This document shows, piece by piece, positions 32,491 through 42,939 of a stretch of DNA of 64,000 bases. Where the stretch lies: assembly GCA_024426085.1 (NCBI GenBank), contig CP087974.1, forward strand, positions 2,828,001 through 2,892,000, written 5' to 3'. The position numbers were made by a program, and so were the translations under genes. Below the pieces are notes generated by a model. It saw only the letters and a list, made by a program, of their open reading frames with translations. It was not told the origin of the DNA and ran no database searches. The first letter of the stretch is position 1, and every line of letters starts with the position of its first letter. Source of the DNA: Rhizobium sp. RCAM05350 (GTDB lineage Bacteria > Pseudomonadota > Alphaproteobacteria > Rhizobiales > Rhizobiaceae).

Positions 32491-33775
32491 TCATTGCAGG
32501 CTGATTATTCTCGGCGCCGAAAATGACTTGACGTCTTTCACCCCCGTCACCAAGCCGGCCCCATACTTCGGCGATCCCACAACCGCCTTCAGCCAGCATT
32601 CCTTTTTCCGCTTGATATAGGTGAACGCAACGCAGCGGCCCTCATCGATACAAGCAAGCCGACATTGCTGAGCGTTGCCACCGATCTGCGCCGGCCGAGA
32701 AGTAAGATCGCCTCCTGGTAAATCAACATCTTTGAACAACGATGCCGCGGGGTCGATCGTGCTAATCGTAAAGTCCTGCGGATCCGGTTCGACGCCGCTC
32801 AGAAATTTTCCGGAGATTGCGACCGAGTTTCCGTCTGCACGACCTTGGTTGGATTTTAAGAAGCAGTTCGGGCCTTGGGTAATTTTCGGGTTTGTGTTGA
32901 AGGTGAAAGCCTTGCACTCTCCGTTCATCGAAAGGCAGGTCTTGGCACACTCCGCGGCATCTGCCATGCGTTCTGATCGTAGATCATCGCCGAACAAGTC
33001 CAGGCCGGTGTAAAGGACCATGCGGGTTGGACGGCGCGCATAGTCTTCGATTGCCGATAGGTTTGCGAGTGCTTGACCGCCAGCTACAGGATCCTGGCTT
33101 GCGGTCGCTGCCGGCGAGAGGTTGTTGGGATTCACGGTAATCGTGGTGGCTTTTGGATTGGGTTCCGTCGAAGTTGATGCCTGCGACTTTATCGATGCAG
33201 GATCTCCTCGTTTGCGGTTGATTTTATACCTGGCGATCTCGTCGGCAGTGAAAACGTGCATGTCGTTCGGCGGCGTCTTGAACATCGTCGTCATGACCTC
33301 GATTGGCGTATCGAACCGGTTTAAGACGTCGAGAATGTCGGAGATTGATAGCTGAGCGCTGACTAGGTCGTTAGATTCCTGATGAGATCTGGTGCACCCC
33401 GAGCGCTCCGTCGGCTTGGCGTTCGACACCGGCAAGGAAAATGATTGCGCACGCTGAATGGCATCCGCTCTCCTTGGCGATGTATGTTGAAATACCTCGT
33501 TCATGAACGTCATCCGCGATGAGCAAAGCCATCTGCACGGTGCCGCCTGGGCTGTTAAGAGTTAGAAGCTTTGCGTTCGGTGCTGCCTGCAGAGCGCGTC
33601 GAAAGTTGAGAGCTGAACCGATGTCGATCTCGCCATTGAGCATGATCACATCGGCAGCCGCTTCGCTGATAGAGAACGGACCGAATACCTTTTCCGCCGA
33701 TAACCCCGGAGATGCCATGAGCAATGCTGGCAGGGAAATAGCCAGCACTAGACGCAATAGACGTATGATTTTCAC
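32491..33775 (-). CDS. Secreted ClpP/SppA-like serine-protease domain fused to PAN/Apple domains (one frameshift)
   Basis: About 427 residues. Signal peptide (LLRLVLAISLPALLMASPGLSA), then a ClpP-crotonase-type fold: ADVIMLNGEIDIG, LLTLNSPGGTVQMALLIADD, SGCHSACAIIFLAGVERQAD (catalytic Ser in SACAIIF) and GALGVHQISS. After an indel near 33385 the other frame provides a linker and two PAN/Apple modules with paired cysteines: ECAKTCLSMNGECKAFTFNT...CFLKS and QCRLACIDEGRCVAFTY...CWLKA. ClpP-like secreted domains with PAN domains occur in rhizobia, with unknown role in envelope or secretion. Confidence 0.75.
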
Positions 33776-33914
33776 AGCGGTGCCCCCACCCCAGTTCTCA
33801 AGGCTATATCAAGCAGCAAACAGGCGATGGTTGCAAGTTGACTCGCGCCTCTCGCAACGGTGAAATGCAGAAGCAGTTAACCTAGGAGCTTATCGCTGGC
33901 GAAAACGCAGGGTC

Positions 33915-34612
33915 ATGGAAATCCGAACTGGACGTGAGACGAAACAATTTTAGCCCTGGATCTCTATTTTAAGCTCAATGGCGTCGTTCCATCCCCGAAG
34001 GCGGACGAAATACGTGAACTGTCGGGTGTTCTACGCTCGATGCCGTATCACATGCAGGCTGCCAAGCAGCCGTCTTTCCGCAATGCAGACGGTGTTGGGT
34101 TCAAATTGATGAACCTTCGCCAGGTGGCGACCGGAAAGGGATTGGGCAACGTTTCAAACACAGACCGACAGATCTGGGCTGAGTTTGGGGACAGGCCAGA
34201 AGAGCTTCACAAATTGGCTGCGGCAATCATCGTTGGTATTGGTGCGAGCGAAGCCCAGGATTTGCCCGATGTCGATCAGGAGTTGCCTGAGGGCCGCCTT
34301 CTAACCGCCTTGCATATCAGGCGAGAACGAAATCCTAAGGTTAGAAAGATGCTGCTCGATAATCGCCACACTCAGGGATTCCCGCTGCGAGGTTTGCGAT
34401 CTGACCCGTCCCGACCTGGAGTTGTCTTTTCAGGAGGCATTGTTTGAGGCGCACCATTTGATTCCGCTTGCCGAAGCAGGCGAGCGAAAACCAAGCTGGC
34501 TGACTTATCTCTGCTTTGCGCGTGTTGCCATCGTCTTATCCATCGCGCGATGGTGCTGAAATCACGGTGGGTCGGCCTCACAGAGGCGCGTGCTCTACTC
34601 GTGCCGGGATAA
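33915..34612 (+). CDS. HNH endonuclease, about three frameshifts
   Basis: About 232 residues. From ATG 33915 (after GCAGGG) MEIRTGR, then DETILALDLYFKLNGVVPSP, LRSMPYHMQAAKQPSFRNAD, GFKLMNLRQVATGKGLGNVS, PEGRLLTALHIRRERNPKVR, and in a third frame CEVCDLTRPDLELSF...EAHHLIPLAEAGERKT...LCACCHRLIHRAMV. The two CxxC/CxxxH zinc clusters around HHLIPL define an HNH nuclease. This N-domain/HNH type is common in rhizobial islands and can be a restriction or homing-type enzyme. Indels near 33931, 34380 and 34489. Confidence 0.8.
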
Positions 34613-34860
34613 TCCTTGGCACACGTCCAGGGGCATCCTACGCATGATCTTCAATAAGCAATTGGAGATACCCATGGCGACGATCAGAAAGCTCCGTGGA
34701 TGTTGGCAAGCACAGGTTCGCCGGCGCGGTATGAAGCCTCGCTGCAGGTCCTTCGATACTAAGTAAGAAGCTGAGAAGTGACGCGAGATCTCGAAGCCCA
34801 CGTCGATCGGTTCGGTGTCGCTCCGGACAGGAATCCTCCAGGGCACGGCGCTTAGCGAGC
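34606..34860 (+). repeat. Left copy of integrase 5'-end duplication
   Basis: About 255 bp, roughly 80% identical to 39097-39353, from GGGATAATCCTTGG through the first ~60 codons of an integrase. The two copies lie 4.5 kb apart in the same direction and flank the HTH/recombinase/ParB/RepB block. Confidence 0.7.
34674..34860 (+). pseudogene. N-terminal fragment of a tyrosine integrase
   Basis: ATG 34674 opens MATIRKLRGCWQAQVRRRGM, then PRCRSFDTK and a stop; a second frame continues EAEKWRRDLEAHVDRFG. It parallels the full integrase at 39163 (MATIRKLRGRWQAQVRRRGM). Only the arm-binding N-terminus remains, and it ends against the HTH gene. Remnant of a duplication or earlier insertion. Confidence 0.7.
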
Positions 34861-34877
34861 CCTCAAACGTTGACCTG

Positions 34878-35455
34878 CTATCTGCGAATTCGACGATATC
34901 GTCCCTTTCTGCGCGAACCGACATATTCTAACAACTGGGCCTGCTGGAGCCCTGCGGATGTCCCGGCGGGCGGTTTTGAGACTAACCTGCCATGCCGTCA
35001 TAATTTCCCCTAGCTCCGCATCGTCCACCCTCTGCAACCCGCCCCAAGAACCAATGCTGCCGCTCGTTGAGCTCGTCCGATTCAGGGTCATTTATAGGGA
35101 CACGAACAGGGTCATGGCCAGGGTCATGTGACAGGTCATCCCTTACCAGTTCACCGAAAGCTCCCTCACCAGCTGAATATGCTTCTCGCGCGGCCGACAT
35201 TGAAAAGCGGTCAACAGAGACCGACCAAGATTTTGAAGCCGGACCTTCAATCAGGCCGAGAACGAAAGCCCTAATGACGGGGGACGATACGACAAGACGC
35301 AGGAAAAACACGGTTTCAGGGCCGTGTTGCGCGGACAGCCAGTGTTTTACAGTCCGCTCGCTCGCATGCGTCTGACGCATGAGTTGCTTGATAGCCCGAT
35401 GGCTGTCTCCATGTTCCTTGCGCAACAGATTCTGCAATCGTGTGGACATAGACAT
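34878..35455 (-). CDS. Helix-turn-helix / winged-helix mobile-element regulator (two frameshifts)
   Basis: About 192 residues. Start ATG 35455: MSMSTRLQNLLRKEHGDSHR, then IKQLMRQTHASERTVKHWLSA (HTH) and VFFLRLVVSSPVIRAFVLGL. After an indel near 35035, LQRVDDAELGEIMTAWQVSL, and after another near 34945, TARRDIRRLQQAQLLEYVGS and RKGRYRRIRR (winged helix) to TAG at 34878. Two DNA-binding modules around an acidic linker. It is divergent from the recombinase at 35629 and may repress it. Confidence 0.65.
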
Positions 35456-35628
35456 CGCGCCCGCCAAGAACGCCTTTCCATAGCGGCAATTTCCTGCCCT
35501 TTTTCGGCAACATCTTCCGTTTCCTCCCGCGCTAAACTGTCAATAGTGCGGAGTGGCGGCAGCTGTTTGTATTGAACTGCGGCGGGTCGCCCAGAGCATC
35601 GCGATAGGAAATCAAGAAAGGGCGAAGC

Positions 35629-37144
35629 TTGTCGAACTGCGATAACTCTGAAGGCGATAGCCCATCCCAGTCGGAACGTCTCGTTCGAGCTGCCGAATAC
35701 GTCCGCATGTCAACGGATCATCAGAAATACTCGACTGAAAACCAGTCCGAGGCGATTGAACACTATGCGAAGGCACGCGGAATAGAAATTGTTCGTACCT
35801 ATGCCGATGCGGGTAAGAGCGGCCTCAAGATCGAAGGACGTGACGCACTTCGGCAACTCATCGAGGATGTTCAAGCCGGAAACACGGATTTCACCGTCGT
35901 CCTTGTCTATGATGTGAGCCGCTGGGGACGCTTTCAGGATGCTGACGAAAGCGCCTACTATGAATATATATGTAGGCGAGCGGGCATTTCGGTCCAATAT
36001 TGCGCCGAACAATTCGAAAACGACGGCAGTCCGGTTTCAACCATCGTCAAAAGCATTAAGCGGGCAATGGCCGGCGAATATAGCCGAGAGCTCTCAACTA
36101 AGGTGTTCGCTGGACAGGGGCGGCTGGTCGAGAAAGGCTATAGGCAAGGAGGGCCGGCGGGCTTCGGGCTGCGGCGAACCCTTATCGACGAACACGGCAC
36201 TATCAAGGGCGTTCTGGAGCGCGGCGAGCAAAAGAGCATTCAGACTGATCGCGTCATCCTTACCCGCGGTCCGCTCGAGGAGGTCGACCTAGTCCGGAAA
36301 GTCTATCAAGCTTTTGTCCATGAAGGACAGAACGAGAGCGAAATCGCCGCCTATCTCAATGAAAGAGGCATCCAGACAGATCTCCGCCGCCCTTGGACCA
36401 GGGGCACTGTCCACCAGCTTCTAATCAACGAAAAATACGTCGGCGACAATGTATGGAATCGTCGCTCGTTTAAGCTGAAGAAGAAACGTGTCCGCAATGA
36501 ACCTGGCATGTGGATTAAGTCGCAGGGCGCGTTCTGACGCCATCGTCGAACGCGAGCTTTTTGATGCGGCAAGAACCATTATCAATGCGCGCTCATTCCG
36601 CTTAAGCGACGCGGAGATGCTGCAAGCCCTGAAGAAACTCTACCAGCAGCGGGGTATGCTGTCCAGCGTCATCATCGACGAATGCAATGGCATGCCGTCG
36701 AGCAGCGCTTACAGCTCTCGTTTTGGTAGCCTGCTTAGGGCCTATAGTCTCGTGGGCTTCATGCCATACCGGGATTATCACTATATCAAAATTAACCGAG
36801 AGCTGCGGAAGCTGCACCCTGAAGTCCTTCATGAGGTTCTGGGCGGGTTGCGCGGCACAGGCAGCGATGCCTGGCAGGATCTTCGAACGGACCAGGTGAT
36901 TGTCAATGGCGAGTTCAGTCTATCTGTGGTGATAGCCCGCTGCATCCAGACAACGACCGGACTTCTGCGCTGGATACTTCGCTTTGACAATTCGCTTGCA
37001 CCCGACATCACCGTTGTCGTGCGCATGAACAGCAGCAACCTTATGCCTTTCGACTATTACCTATTTCCGCGCATCGACATGCTAGCTGAGAAGCTACGGC
37101 TGGCCGAGGACAATGCCCTGCATCTCGACGCTTATCGGTTCTGA
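35629..37144 (+). CDS. Large serine recombinase (one frameshift)
   Basis: About 505 residues. N-terminal resolvase domain: RAAEYVRMSTDHQKYSTENQ with the catalytic Ser in RMSTDHQ, VVLVYDVSRWGRFQDADESA and the long E helix; a recombinase domain YRQGGPAGFGLRRTLID and LNERGIQTDLRRPWTRGTVH; then after an indel near 36530 DAIVERELFDAARTIINARS and a C-terminal domain. Start TTG 35629 after AAGAAAGGGCGAAGC; ATG 35707 would cut into the catalytic motif. First of a recombinase-ParB-RepB trio found across Rhizobiales and sphingomonads. Confidence 0.85.
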
Positions 37145-37201
37145 CGATCTCGACATCCTTTACGCAATTGCCACCCCCATCACTCTCCCGGAGGCTGCCT
37201 A

Positions 37202-38101
37202 ATGCCCATCGTTCGCTCAAACCGGATCGAGATGATTCCTATTTCGCGGATCACGGTTTTGAACCCCCGCGCACGCAACAAGCGCCAGCATAGGGAGATC
37301 GTGAACAATATTGAAGCTATCGGCCTGAAACGCCCCATCACAGTGAGTCGTCATGATGGGCCAGGTGGTCCCAGATTTGATTTGGCTTGTGGCGAGGGGC
37401 GATTGGAAGCATTCCAGATGCTCGGCCAGGCCGAGATTCCGGCTGTGGTGATCGAAGCCAGCGAAAACGAATGCCTCGTCATGAGCCTTGTCGAGAACAT
37501 CGCGCGGCGCACACCGCGGCCCATTGATCTTATGCGTGAAGTCGGCGCTTTACGCGAACGCGGATATTCGGAGAGCGCTATCGCGGAAAAAATCGGCGTA
37601 GGCTCTTCCTGGGTCAGCATGATCGTTACACTGCTTGGACGTGGCGAGGAACGGCTGGTGGCAGCGGTGGAAACCGGCCTCATCCCGATCACGCTCGCGA
37701 TGGAAATTTCCCAGGCGAAAACGGAAGAGGCCCAGAATTTGCTCCTTGACGCTTATGAGACCGGAAAGCTGCGCGGTAAGAAGCTCGCCGCCGTCCGGCG
37801 TATGCTCGACATGCGCATGCGCGGTCAAGGTAAGGGGCTGCCACCAGGGCGACTGGGCAGAAAAGGTGGCGGTCGCCGGATGACTGCCGATGACCTTATG
37901 CAAGTGTATCAGCGCGAGGCAGAAAAGCAGCGGCTTCTGGTGAAGAAGTCGGATTTTACTCAGACCCGGCTCCTATTCATTGTCGAAGCGCTGAAGGATC
38001 TGGTCGCTGATGAGGGTTTTCTCAATCTTTTGCGTGCGGAAGGTCTATCAACCATGCCCCGTGCACTTGCCGCGCGAATGTCGGGAGGTAGCGATGACTG
38101 A
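37202..38101 (+). CDS. ParB/RepB-like partition protein
   Basis: 299 residues, intact. ParB N-domain: MIPISRITVLNPRARNKRQH, VVIEASENECLVMSLVENIA (box), then the HTH region ERGYSESAIAEKIGVGSSWV and a RepB-type C-terminal part. In this position it is part of the conserved recombinase trio rather than of a replicon; a role in loading or regulating the recombinase is an inference. ATGACTGA overlap with the next gene. Confidence 0.85.
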   Translation: MPIVRSNRIEMIPISRITVLNPRARNKRQHREIVNNIEAIGLKRPITVSRHDGPGGPRFDLACGEGRLEAFQMLGQAEIPAVVIEASENECLVMSLVENIARRTPRPIDLMREVGALRERGYSESAIAEKIGVGSSWVSMIVTLLGRGEERLVAAVETGLIPITLAMEISQAKTEEAQNLLLDAYETGKLRGKKLAAVRRMLDMRMRGQGKGLPPGRLGRKGGGRRMTADDLMQVYQREAEKQRLLVKKSDFTQTRLLFIVEALKDLVADEGFLNLLRAEGLSTMPRALAARMSGGSDD

Positions 38102-39034
38102 CGCCCCAAAAGACCAAGAGGAAGGTGATGGCCGCATAAATATGGCTTTCGATCGCAATATACTGACGATTCCCTTGTCTAATATCGTTCTGTTGAAAAG
38201 CCTACCCGACGGTGCGCGCGAAAGCAGGACATTTGCGCGTGTCCTGAGTTCCATCAAGGCGATTGGTCTTGTCGAGCCGCCGGTCGTCGTTGCTGATACT
38301 CAGACTACCGGAAAGTATTTCCTTCTCGATGGTCATCTGCGGCTGGAGGCCTTGAAGGAACTCGCTGTCGAGCAAGTCGAATGCTTGCTGGCGACGGACG
38401 ACGATACCTACACGTATAACAAGCGGGTCAATCGAATACCGCCCATCCAGGAACACCGGATGATCGTGCGCGCCATGGAGCGGGGCGTGCCTTCGTCCGA
38501 CATTGCCGATGCTCTAGGCCTTCAGGTTGATTCCATCATACGGCGTTTTCGCCTTCTGGAGGGGATCAGCCAAGAGGCTGCGGAGATGCTGAAGGATACG
38601 CCCTGTTCGATGAAAGTTTTCGACATCTTACGTCAGATGTCGGCGGTCTGACAGATGGAGGCCGCCGATCTGATGATTGGTCAGAACAATTTCACGGTCA
38701 TGTTTGCCCTGCGCTTCGTGCTGCCACGCCCGAGAGCCAACTCGTTGTCAGCAAGAAGACAAAGGGCGCATCCACGCTCAACCCCTCAAGCCAGCAGATC
38801 GCACGAATGGAGCGGGAGCTTGCGGCACTCCAGACCCAGGTGAAATCCGTCGAGGAAACCTACGGCATTGACAACCTGCACCTGACTGTGGCGCGCGGAT
38901 ATATCGCCAAGCTTCTTGCCAACAGCCGCATTGCCCGCTGGCTTGCAAACTATAGGCAGGAATATCTAGGTGAATTTGAGAAGATCGCCGAGATCGATGC
39001 AATCGGCCCGCTTCCCGACAGGCCTGGCACATAG
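38094..39034 (+). CDS. RepB-C-domain ParB-like protein, second of the pair (two frameshifts)
   Basis: About 313 residues from ATG 38094, overlapping the previous stop by 8 nt. ParB-like N-terminus IPLSNIVLLKSLPDGARESR and the box KYFLLDGHLRLEALKELAVE; HTH SSDIADALGLQVDSIIRRFR. The printed frame stops at 38651; continuing through indels near 38652 and 38715 gives RQMEAADLMIGQNNFTVMFA, then LVVSKKTKGASTLNPSSQQI, ARGYIAKLLANSRIARWLAN and IAEIDAIGPLPDRPGT, the typical RepB C-terminal domain. Confidence 0.8.
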
Positions 39035-39096
39035 GATCGACAAAAGAAGCCAAGATGAAGTATGTCCCAAGGAAATTCCCATTGTGCCGATGTGCA

Positions 39097-39353
39097 GGGA
39101 TAGTCCTTGGCTCCCCTCCAGGGGCGTCCTACGCGTGATCTTCAACAACGATTGGAGATCGCATGGCAACTATCCGGAAGCTCAGAGGTCGCTGGCAAGC
39201 ACAGGTTCGCCGGCGTGGCATGAAACCTCGCTGCAAATCGTTCTGACAGCAAGCTCGAGGCCGAGAAGTGGGCGCGCGAGCTTGAGGCCCAGGTCGATAG
39301 GTTCGGCGCAGCACCAGATACCCGCATTCTCGAGAGCACGACGCTCAGCGAGC
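39097..39353 (+). repeat. Right copy of integrase 5'-end duplication
   Basis: Pairs with 34606-34860. Includes 66 bp upstream of the integrase start codon (GGGATAGTCCTTGG...) and its first ~60 codons. Confidence 0.7.
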
Positions 39354-40157
39354 TTCTGGAGCGCTACAAAAGGAAGTCTCGCCCACAAAGCGCGGCTCGG
39401 CCCAGGAGATCCAGCGCATCGATGTGCTGAAGCGACATGACATCGCCTACCGGACGATGGTCGGACTCTCACCCCAGGACATCTCATCGTTCCACGACGA
39501 ACGTCTGAAAACCGTAGCGCCATCTACGACCGTTCGCGAGCTGGCGATCCTCAGTCACGTCCTCGAAGTCGCTATCCGCGACTGGGGCTTGCCGCTCGGT
39601 CGCAACGTGGTGAAGCTGGTGCGACGGCCGGTCATCCGGAACGAGCGCAAACGCCGCCTGGAGGGCAACGAAGAGCAGCGTCTGCTGGGCGGATGCGACG
39701 GTGGTAAGATCCCCTTCTTCAAGACTCTGCTCATCCTGGCGATTGAGACCGGGATGCGCCGCGGTGAGATACTAGGTCTGCGGTGGACCGACATCGCTCA
39801 CAATCGTCGTGTGATCACGCTCACGATGACAAAAAATGGATCTGGTCGCATGAAGTGCCTCTGTCACAGCGTGCGTTCGACGCATTGACGGAGTGGAAGA
39901 CGCGAGCTGACGTAGAGCAGCTCCAGGTGTTCCCCATGAATGAGGGGTCCCTCGAACAAGTCTGGCGTCGTCTTCTGATACGTGCCGAGATCAAAGGGTT
40001 GCGCTTCCACGATCTACGCCATGAGGGCGTCAGTCGGCTGTTCGAGCGCGGGCTCAACGTTATCGAGGTTAGCTCGATCAGCGGTCATAAGGAGCTCCGG
40101 ATGCTGAGGAGATACGCCCACCTGAATGCGGAGGACCTTGTCGGTCGGCTCGGATAA
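39163..40157 (+). CDS. Tyrosine-type site-specific integrase (about three frameshifts)
   Basis: About 331 residues from ATG 39163 after TTGGAGATCGC. Arm-binding N-terminus MATIRKLRGRWQAQVRRRGM; SAM-like core-binding domain APSTTVRELAILSHVLEVAI; catalytic domain with AIETGMRRGEILGLRWTDI (Arg I), WSHEVPLSQRAFDALTEWKT, GLRFHDLRHEGVSRLFERGL (His-x-x-Arg) and GHKELRMLRRYAHLNAEDLV (His and nucleophile Tyr). Indels near 39243, 39375 and 39835. It could be the island's integrase, though it is far from both ends. Confidence 0.85.
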
Positions 40158-40634
40158 TTCATATTTCGGCACCGGTGTATCGGTCGCAGAATGCGTTTGT
40201 TTCTCAAGGTCTCAAAGTCCTAGAAAAATCAAGCGAGCTTGAAGGGGATGCCTTTTGCGGCCGCAGACGCCGGCCAACCTATCCTCCTCTGCCAGCGATG
40301 ATCAATCGTCGCTGAGATCGGTCACGATCTAAGTCAAAATATCCTGCCGGTCTCGGCGATGCACCCCAATCGAAATATCCCGCCTGTGATGGCGGTCGAC
40401 TCTGCACGCACCTGTTCGCGGAGAAAAGTAGATCGGATAACTTTCCCGTTAAGTAGATGCAGCTACGCGTGTGGACTCGCATAAGGACGTTGCGCTATGT
40501 TGTCACTCTCTGTATGGTTGCATTGAAACGTCAACTTCTGACAACATTCGCGCACCGGATGACAACGTTTTCCGCAGAAAATGGGGCGCCGAATACGCGA
40601 TTTGTTACGCCATGTTGACAGAAGTTTCCCTTAT

Positions 40635-40680
40635 GTTGTCGCTTTTCGGCAAAATCGCGGTTTTTCTCTGAAGCGACAAC
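40635..40680. repeat. 10-bp inverted repeat, possible recombination or regulator site
   Basis: GTTGTCGCTT at 40635-40644 and its exact reverse complement AAGCGACAAC at 40671-40680, spaced by 26 bp. More TTGTC/GACAA elements lie within the preceding 140 bp (about 40500, 40537, 40560 and 40614). Such an array resembles subsites bound by a resolvase or tyrosine recombinase. Confidence 0.45.
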
Positions 40681-41397
40681 TTGAGGACTCGCTAATGGAT
40701 ATCCGTATGTCCTGCTGCTATTGCTGACCCAACAGCACAGCGGTGAAATAATCCCAGTCACGTCTTTCGCGTCTTGAGGGTCATAGTCAAAATCTACGCA
40801 ACGCCTTGCCAGGCACGGCTGAAAACATATTCAGTGACGATTACGACAGTCGTGTAGGCCGAAGCTAAAGAGCGTCGAACGGCGAAGAAATGAGCCTTTC
40901 AGGGGGGCAAATCATCCTTGCTTAGTCGAGGGTCCAATGGTCGTGGCCGGGTAAAAAAGTTTCGGTTTTGCGTGCCACCGTGCTGTCCACCGCGACTTCC
41001 TGGTTGATAGCCTCCTTCCAAAGAACCTAGAAAGGGCTCTGCTCTCTAACGCCAACCTTGCTGCTAGTCCGCCGGAAGACCTAACTCTCATCCAGCAAAC
41101 ACCACGGAAAGTGGCGCTCGTGAATGGAAGTCAGAGCTGCCGACGACCGACACCGACGCAGGATGACTCACAGCGGCTCACTGGCGAGCTTCATGGCTTC
41201 AGACGCATCTTTCTCGCCTGGCTCCTCAGCGCCTTCCAGAGAGTCTCTACGACAGAAACGTGGAAGACCCCGGAACGGCCGGAGACGGGTCTTAAACTCC
41301 AGAACAGCCGCCGAGACAGAAAATTCTCTGACCGACGCCGGAAGCTTGCCTCCAAATTGCCGAGAGTCTTCTCCTTTTCGAAGGTATTTCGAAAAAC

Positions 41398-41551
41398 GTG
41401 ACCGAGAAAACGTGACGTCTATATATAGATACCTACATACAATAATCAGTAGCTAGAACGGCTTCTTAGTCACGTTAAATAGAGAGGTCATAGAACGCCT
41501 TTCTCGTCACGATCTTGAGTCCCGGCAAACCTTAAGCGGCTTCGCGTCACC
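41398..41551. repeat. Cluster of CGTGAC/GTCACG elements
   Basis: Five copies in 154 bp: CGTGAC at 41398 and 41411 (within AAAACGTGAC direct repeats), GTCACG at 41469 and 41506, and GTCACC at 41546. Two face one way and the others the opposite way around an AT-rich stretch (41420-41445). Could be iterons of a small replication origin or an operator. Confidence 0.4.
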
Positions 41552-41669
41552 TTGATGTTATTCAAATCCTGAGACGGTTCTGCGGTCATTGAAATTCGTT
41601 CCGGCAATTTGTGCGTTGGCACCTGGGTTTCCGCTATAACGTAGTTATGAATGATAGCAGGAGACGCCA

Positions 41670-42165
41670 TTGCCTCGGCCCAAATTGAATCTGACGCTTG
41701 AAGCACGCCAGCGACATGACCGCGAAGGCGCAAGAATGCGCAAGCAGAAGCAGCGCGAAAAGGAAAAGATTTCGCAGATTGCTGTTATGACGCCTGAACT
41801 CGACGAGTTTGTCGATGAGTTACTTTCTCTTCCCCTGCAGACCGCTTCAATGGCTCTGGCTATATGGCAAAAGGAAAATCACCAGAAGTTCCCCTTGTTA
41901 GAGAAGCCCGAATACCGGCTGGGCGAGCAACAGCCGGACTTCGCTGCCCGTTGGACGCGTTGGCAGCGCTTCCTGCTCATTCGCATGTTCGCTGCAGACG
42001 CCATCGCGTGACAAGGGCAGGGACCGCAAGAAGCGGTTTGACGACAACGAAGCAACGACGGCAGCCGAGCTTGGCATGATCGTAGATGCTTTCCGCAATC
42101 ACAAGCGCGGCCAAAAGCTTGCCGAGCGAATGGCGGAGATCGTGGCCAACCACTGGTCAGCGTAA
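41670..42165 (+). CDS. Hypothetical protein of the island (one frameshift)
   Basis: About 165 residues from TTG 41670 after GCAGGAGACGCCA. A basic, heptad-like N-terminus (EARQRHDREGARMRKQKQRE) likely binds nucleic acid; middle VMTPELDEFVDELLSLPLQT; after an indel near 42010 the tail reads KRFDDNEATTAAELGMIVDA and ERMAEIVANHWSA. Not recognised. Small basic proteins of this kind accompany plasmid/ICE maintenance genes. Confidence 0.5.
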
Positions 42166-42176
42166 TTTAGGAGGAT

Positions 42177-42358
42177 GTGAAATTCTGAGTGAGGAATTAA
42201 GAGTTCGCGTGAAAGCTATGGCCGAGAAGTATCGCCAGCGTGAATTGGAGATATTGGAGAGAATGGGTAGCATCCCCCATCATGTGCCCGTGCGGCAGAA
42301 GCCCAGGATCCGCGTTAAGGCGATATCCCGGGCCCAGCATCATTCGATGCCGTCATAG
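42177..42358 (+). CDS. Small hypothetical protein
   Basis: AGGAGG at 42170-42175 precedes a GTG at 42178; with a one-base correction the frame gives LSEELRVRVKAMAEKYRQRE, then LEILERMGSIPHHVPVRQKP and a basic end. About 60 residues, helical and charged. No family recognised. The end overlaps the resolvase stop (42353) on the other strand. Confidence 0.35.
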
Positions 42359-42939
42359 ACCAGGATCCCCCGGAAGGAGGACCCCCTGTTTCATTCCCCG
42401 CACGAGAGTGTGGGGTGAACCTGGTAGCGCTCGGCGAGGTCCTCGATCGAGACCTTGTCGATCATGAACGCATCGGTCGCCTCGAGAATCTGCTTAGGCG
42501 TTAGAGCCGGCCGTCGGCCGATCAAGCTTCCTCTCGATCTGGCTGCGGACATTCCGGCCTTCGTCCGCTCGCTGATTATCGACCGCTCGAACTCAGCCAT
42601 GGCCGCCATGATGTGAAAAGTCAGCCGGCCGCCGGAAGTAGATGTATCAATCGCCTCATTAAGCGACCGAAACTCCACGTCTCTCTTTCCGAGATCGTTG
42701 ATGACGCTGATCAGATCAATCAGCGAGCGCCCCAGTCGATCGAGCCGCCAGACCACCAACATGTCACCGGCCACCACAGCAGCCAAGGCGTCGGCGAGGC
42801 CTGGCCGGTCAAACGTAGAGCCTGAAATGCCCTGGTCCGTGAACACAAGGTCGCAGGCGTTAGCTTCTAGCGCCTTGAGCTGAAGGTCAAGGTGCTGTTC
42901 GTTCGTTGACACCCTCGCGTATCCAATCTTCCGCATCAT
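42353..42939 (-). CDS. Serine resolvase/invertase (Pin/Hin type), frameshift near C-terminus
   Basis: About 195 residues. MMRKIGYARVSTNEQHLDLQ contains the nucleophile Ser; DLVFTDQGISGSTFDRPGL; VVWRLDRLGRSLIDLI; LTFHIMAAMAEFERSIISER; then HTH APL-type TPKQILEATDAFMIDK...EDLAERYQVHP. A missing base near 42410 hides the usual TLVRGMKQGVLLPGDPGL and the TGA at 42353. Shorter type than the recombinase at 35629; typical of Tn3-family resolvases or invertases. Confidence 0.85.

Larger units (their letters stand above)
40158..41669. other. 1.5-kb non-coding region in the island
   Basis: No credible gene. It contains several GTTGTC/GACAAC elements at 40500-40680 (listed separately), and a CGTGAC/GTCACG cluster around 41398-41551. 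A region rich in binding-site-like repeats and poor in coding between an integrase and small genes could be a recombination, replication or transfer site. Confidence 0.4.

Noticed and set aside
33371-33775. A stand-alone ClpP-like protease gene
   Set aside because: The frame continues after an indel into the PAN-domain part with no new start or ribosome site.
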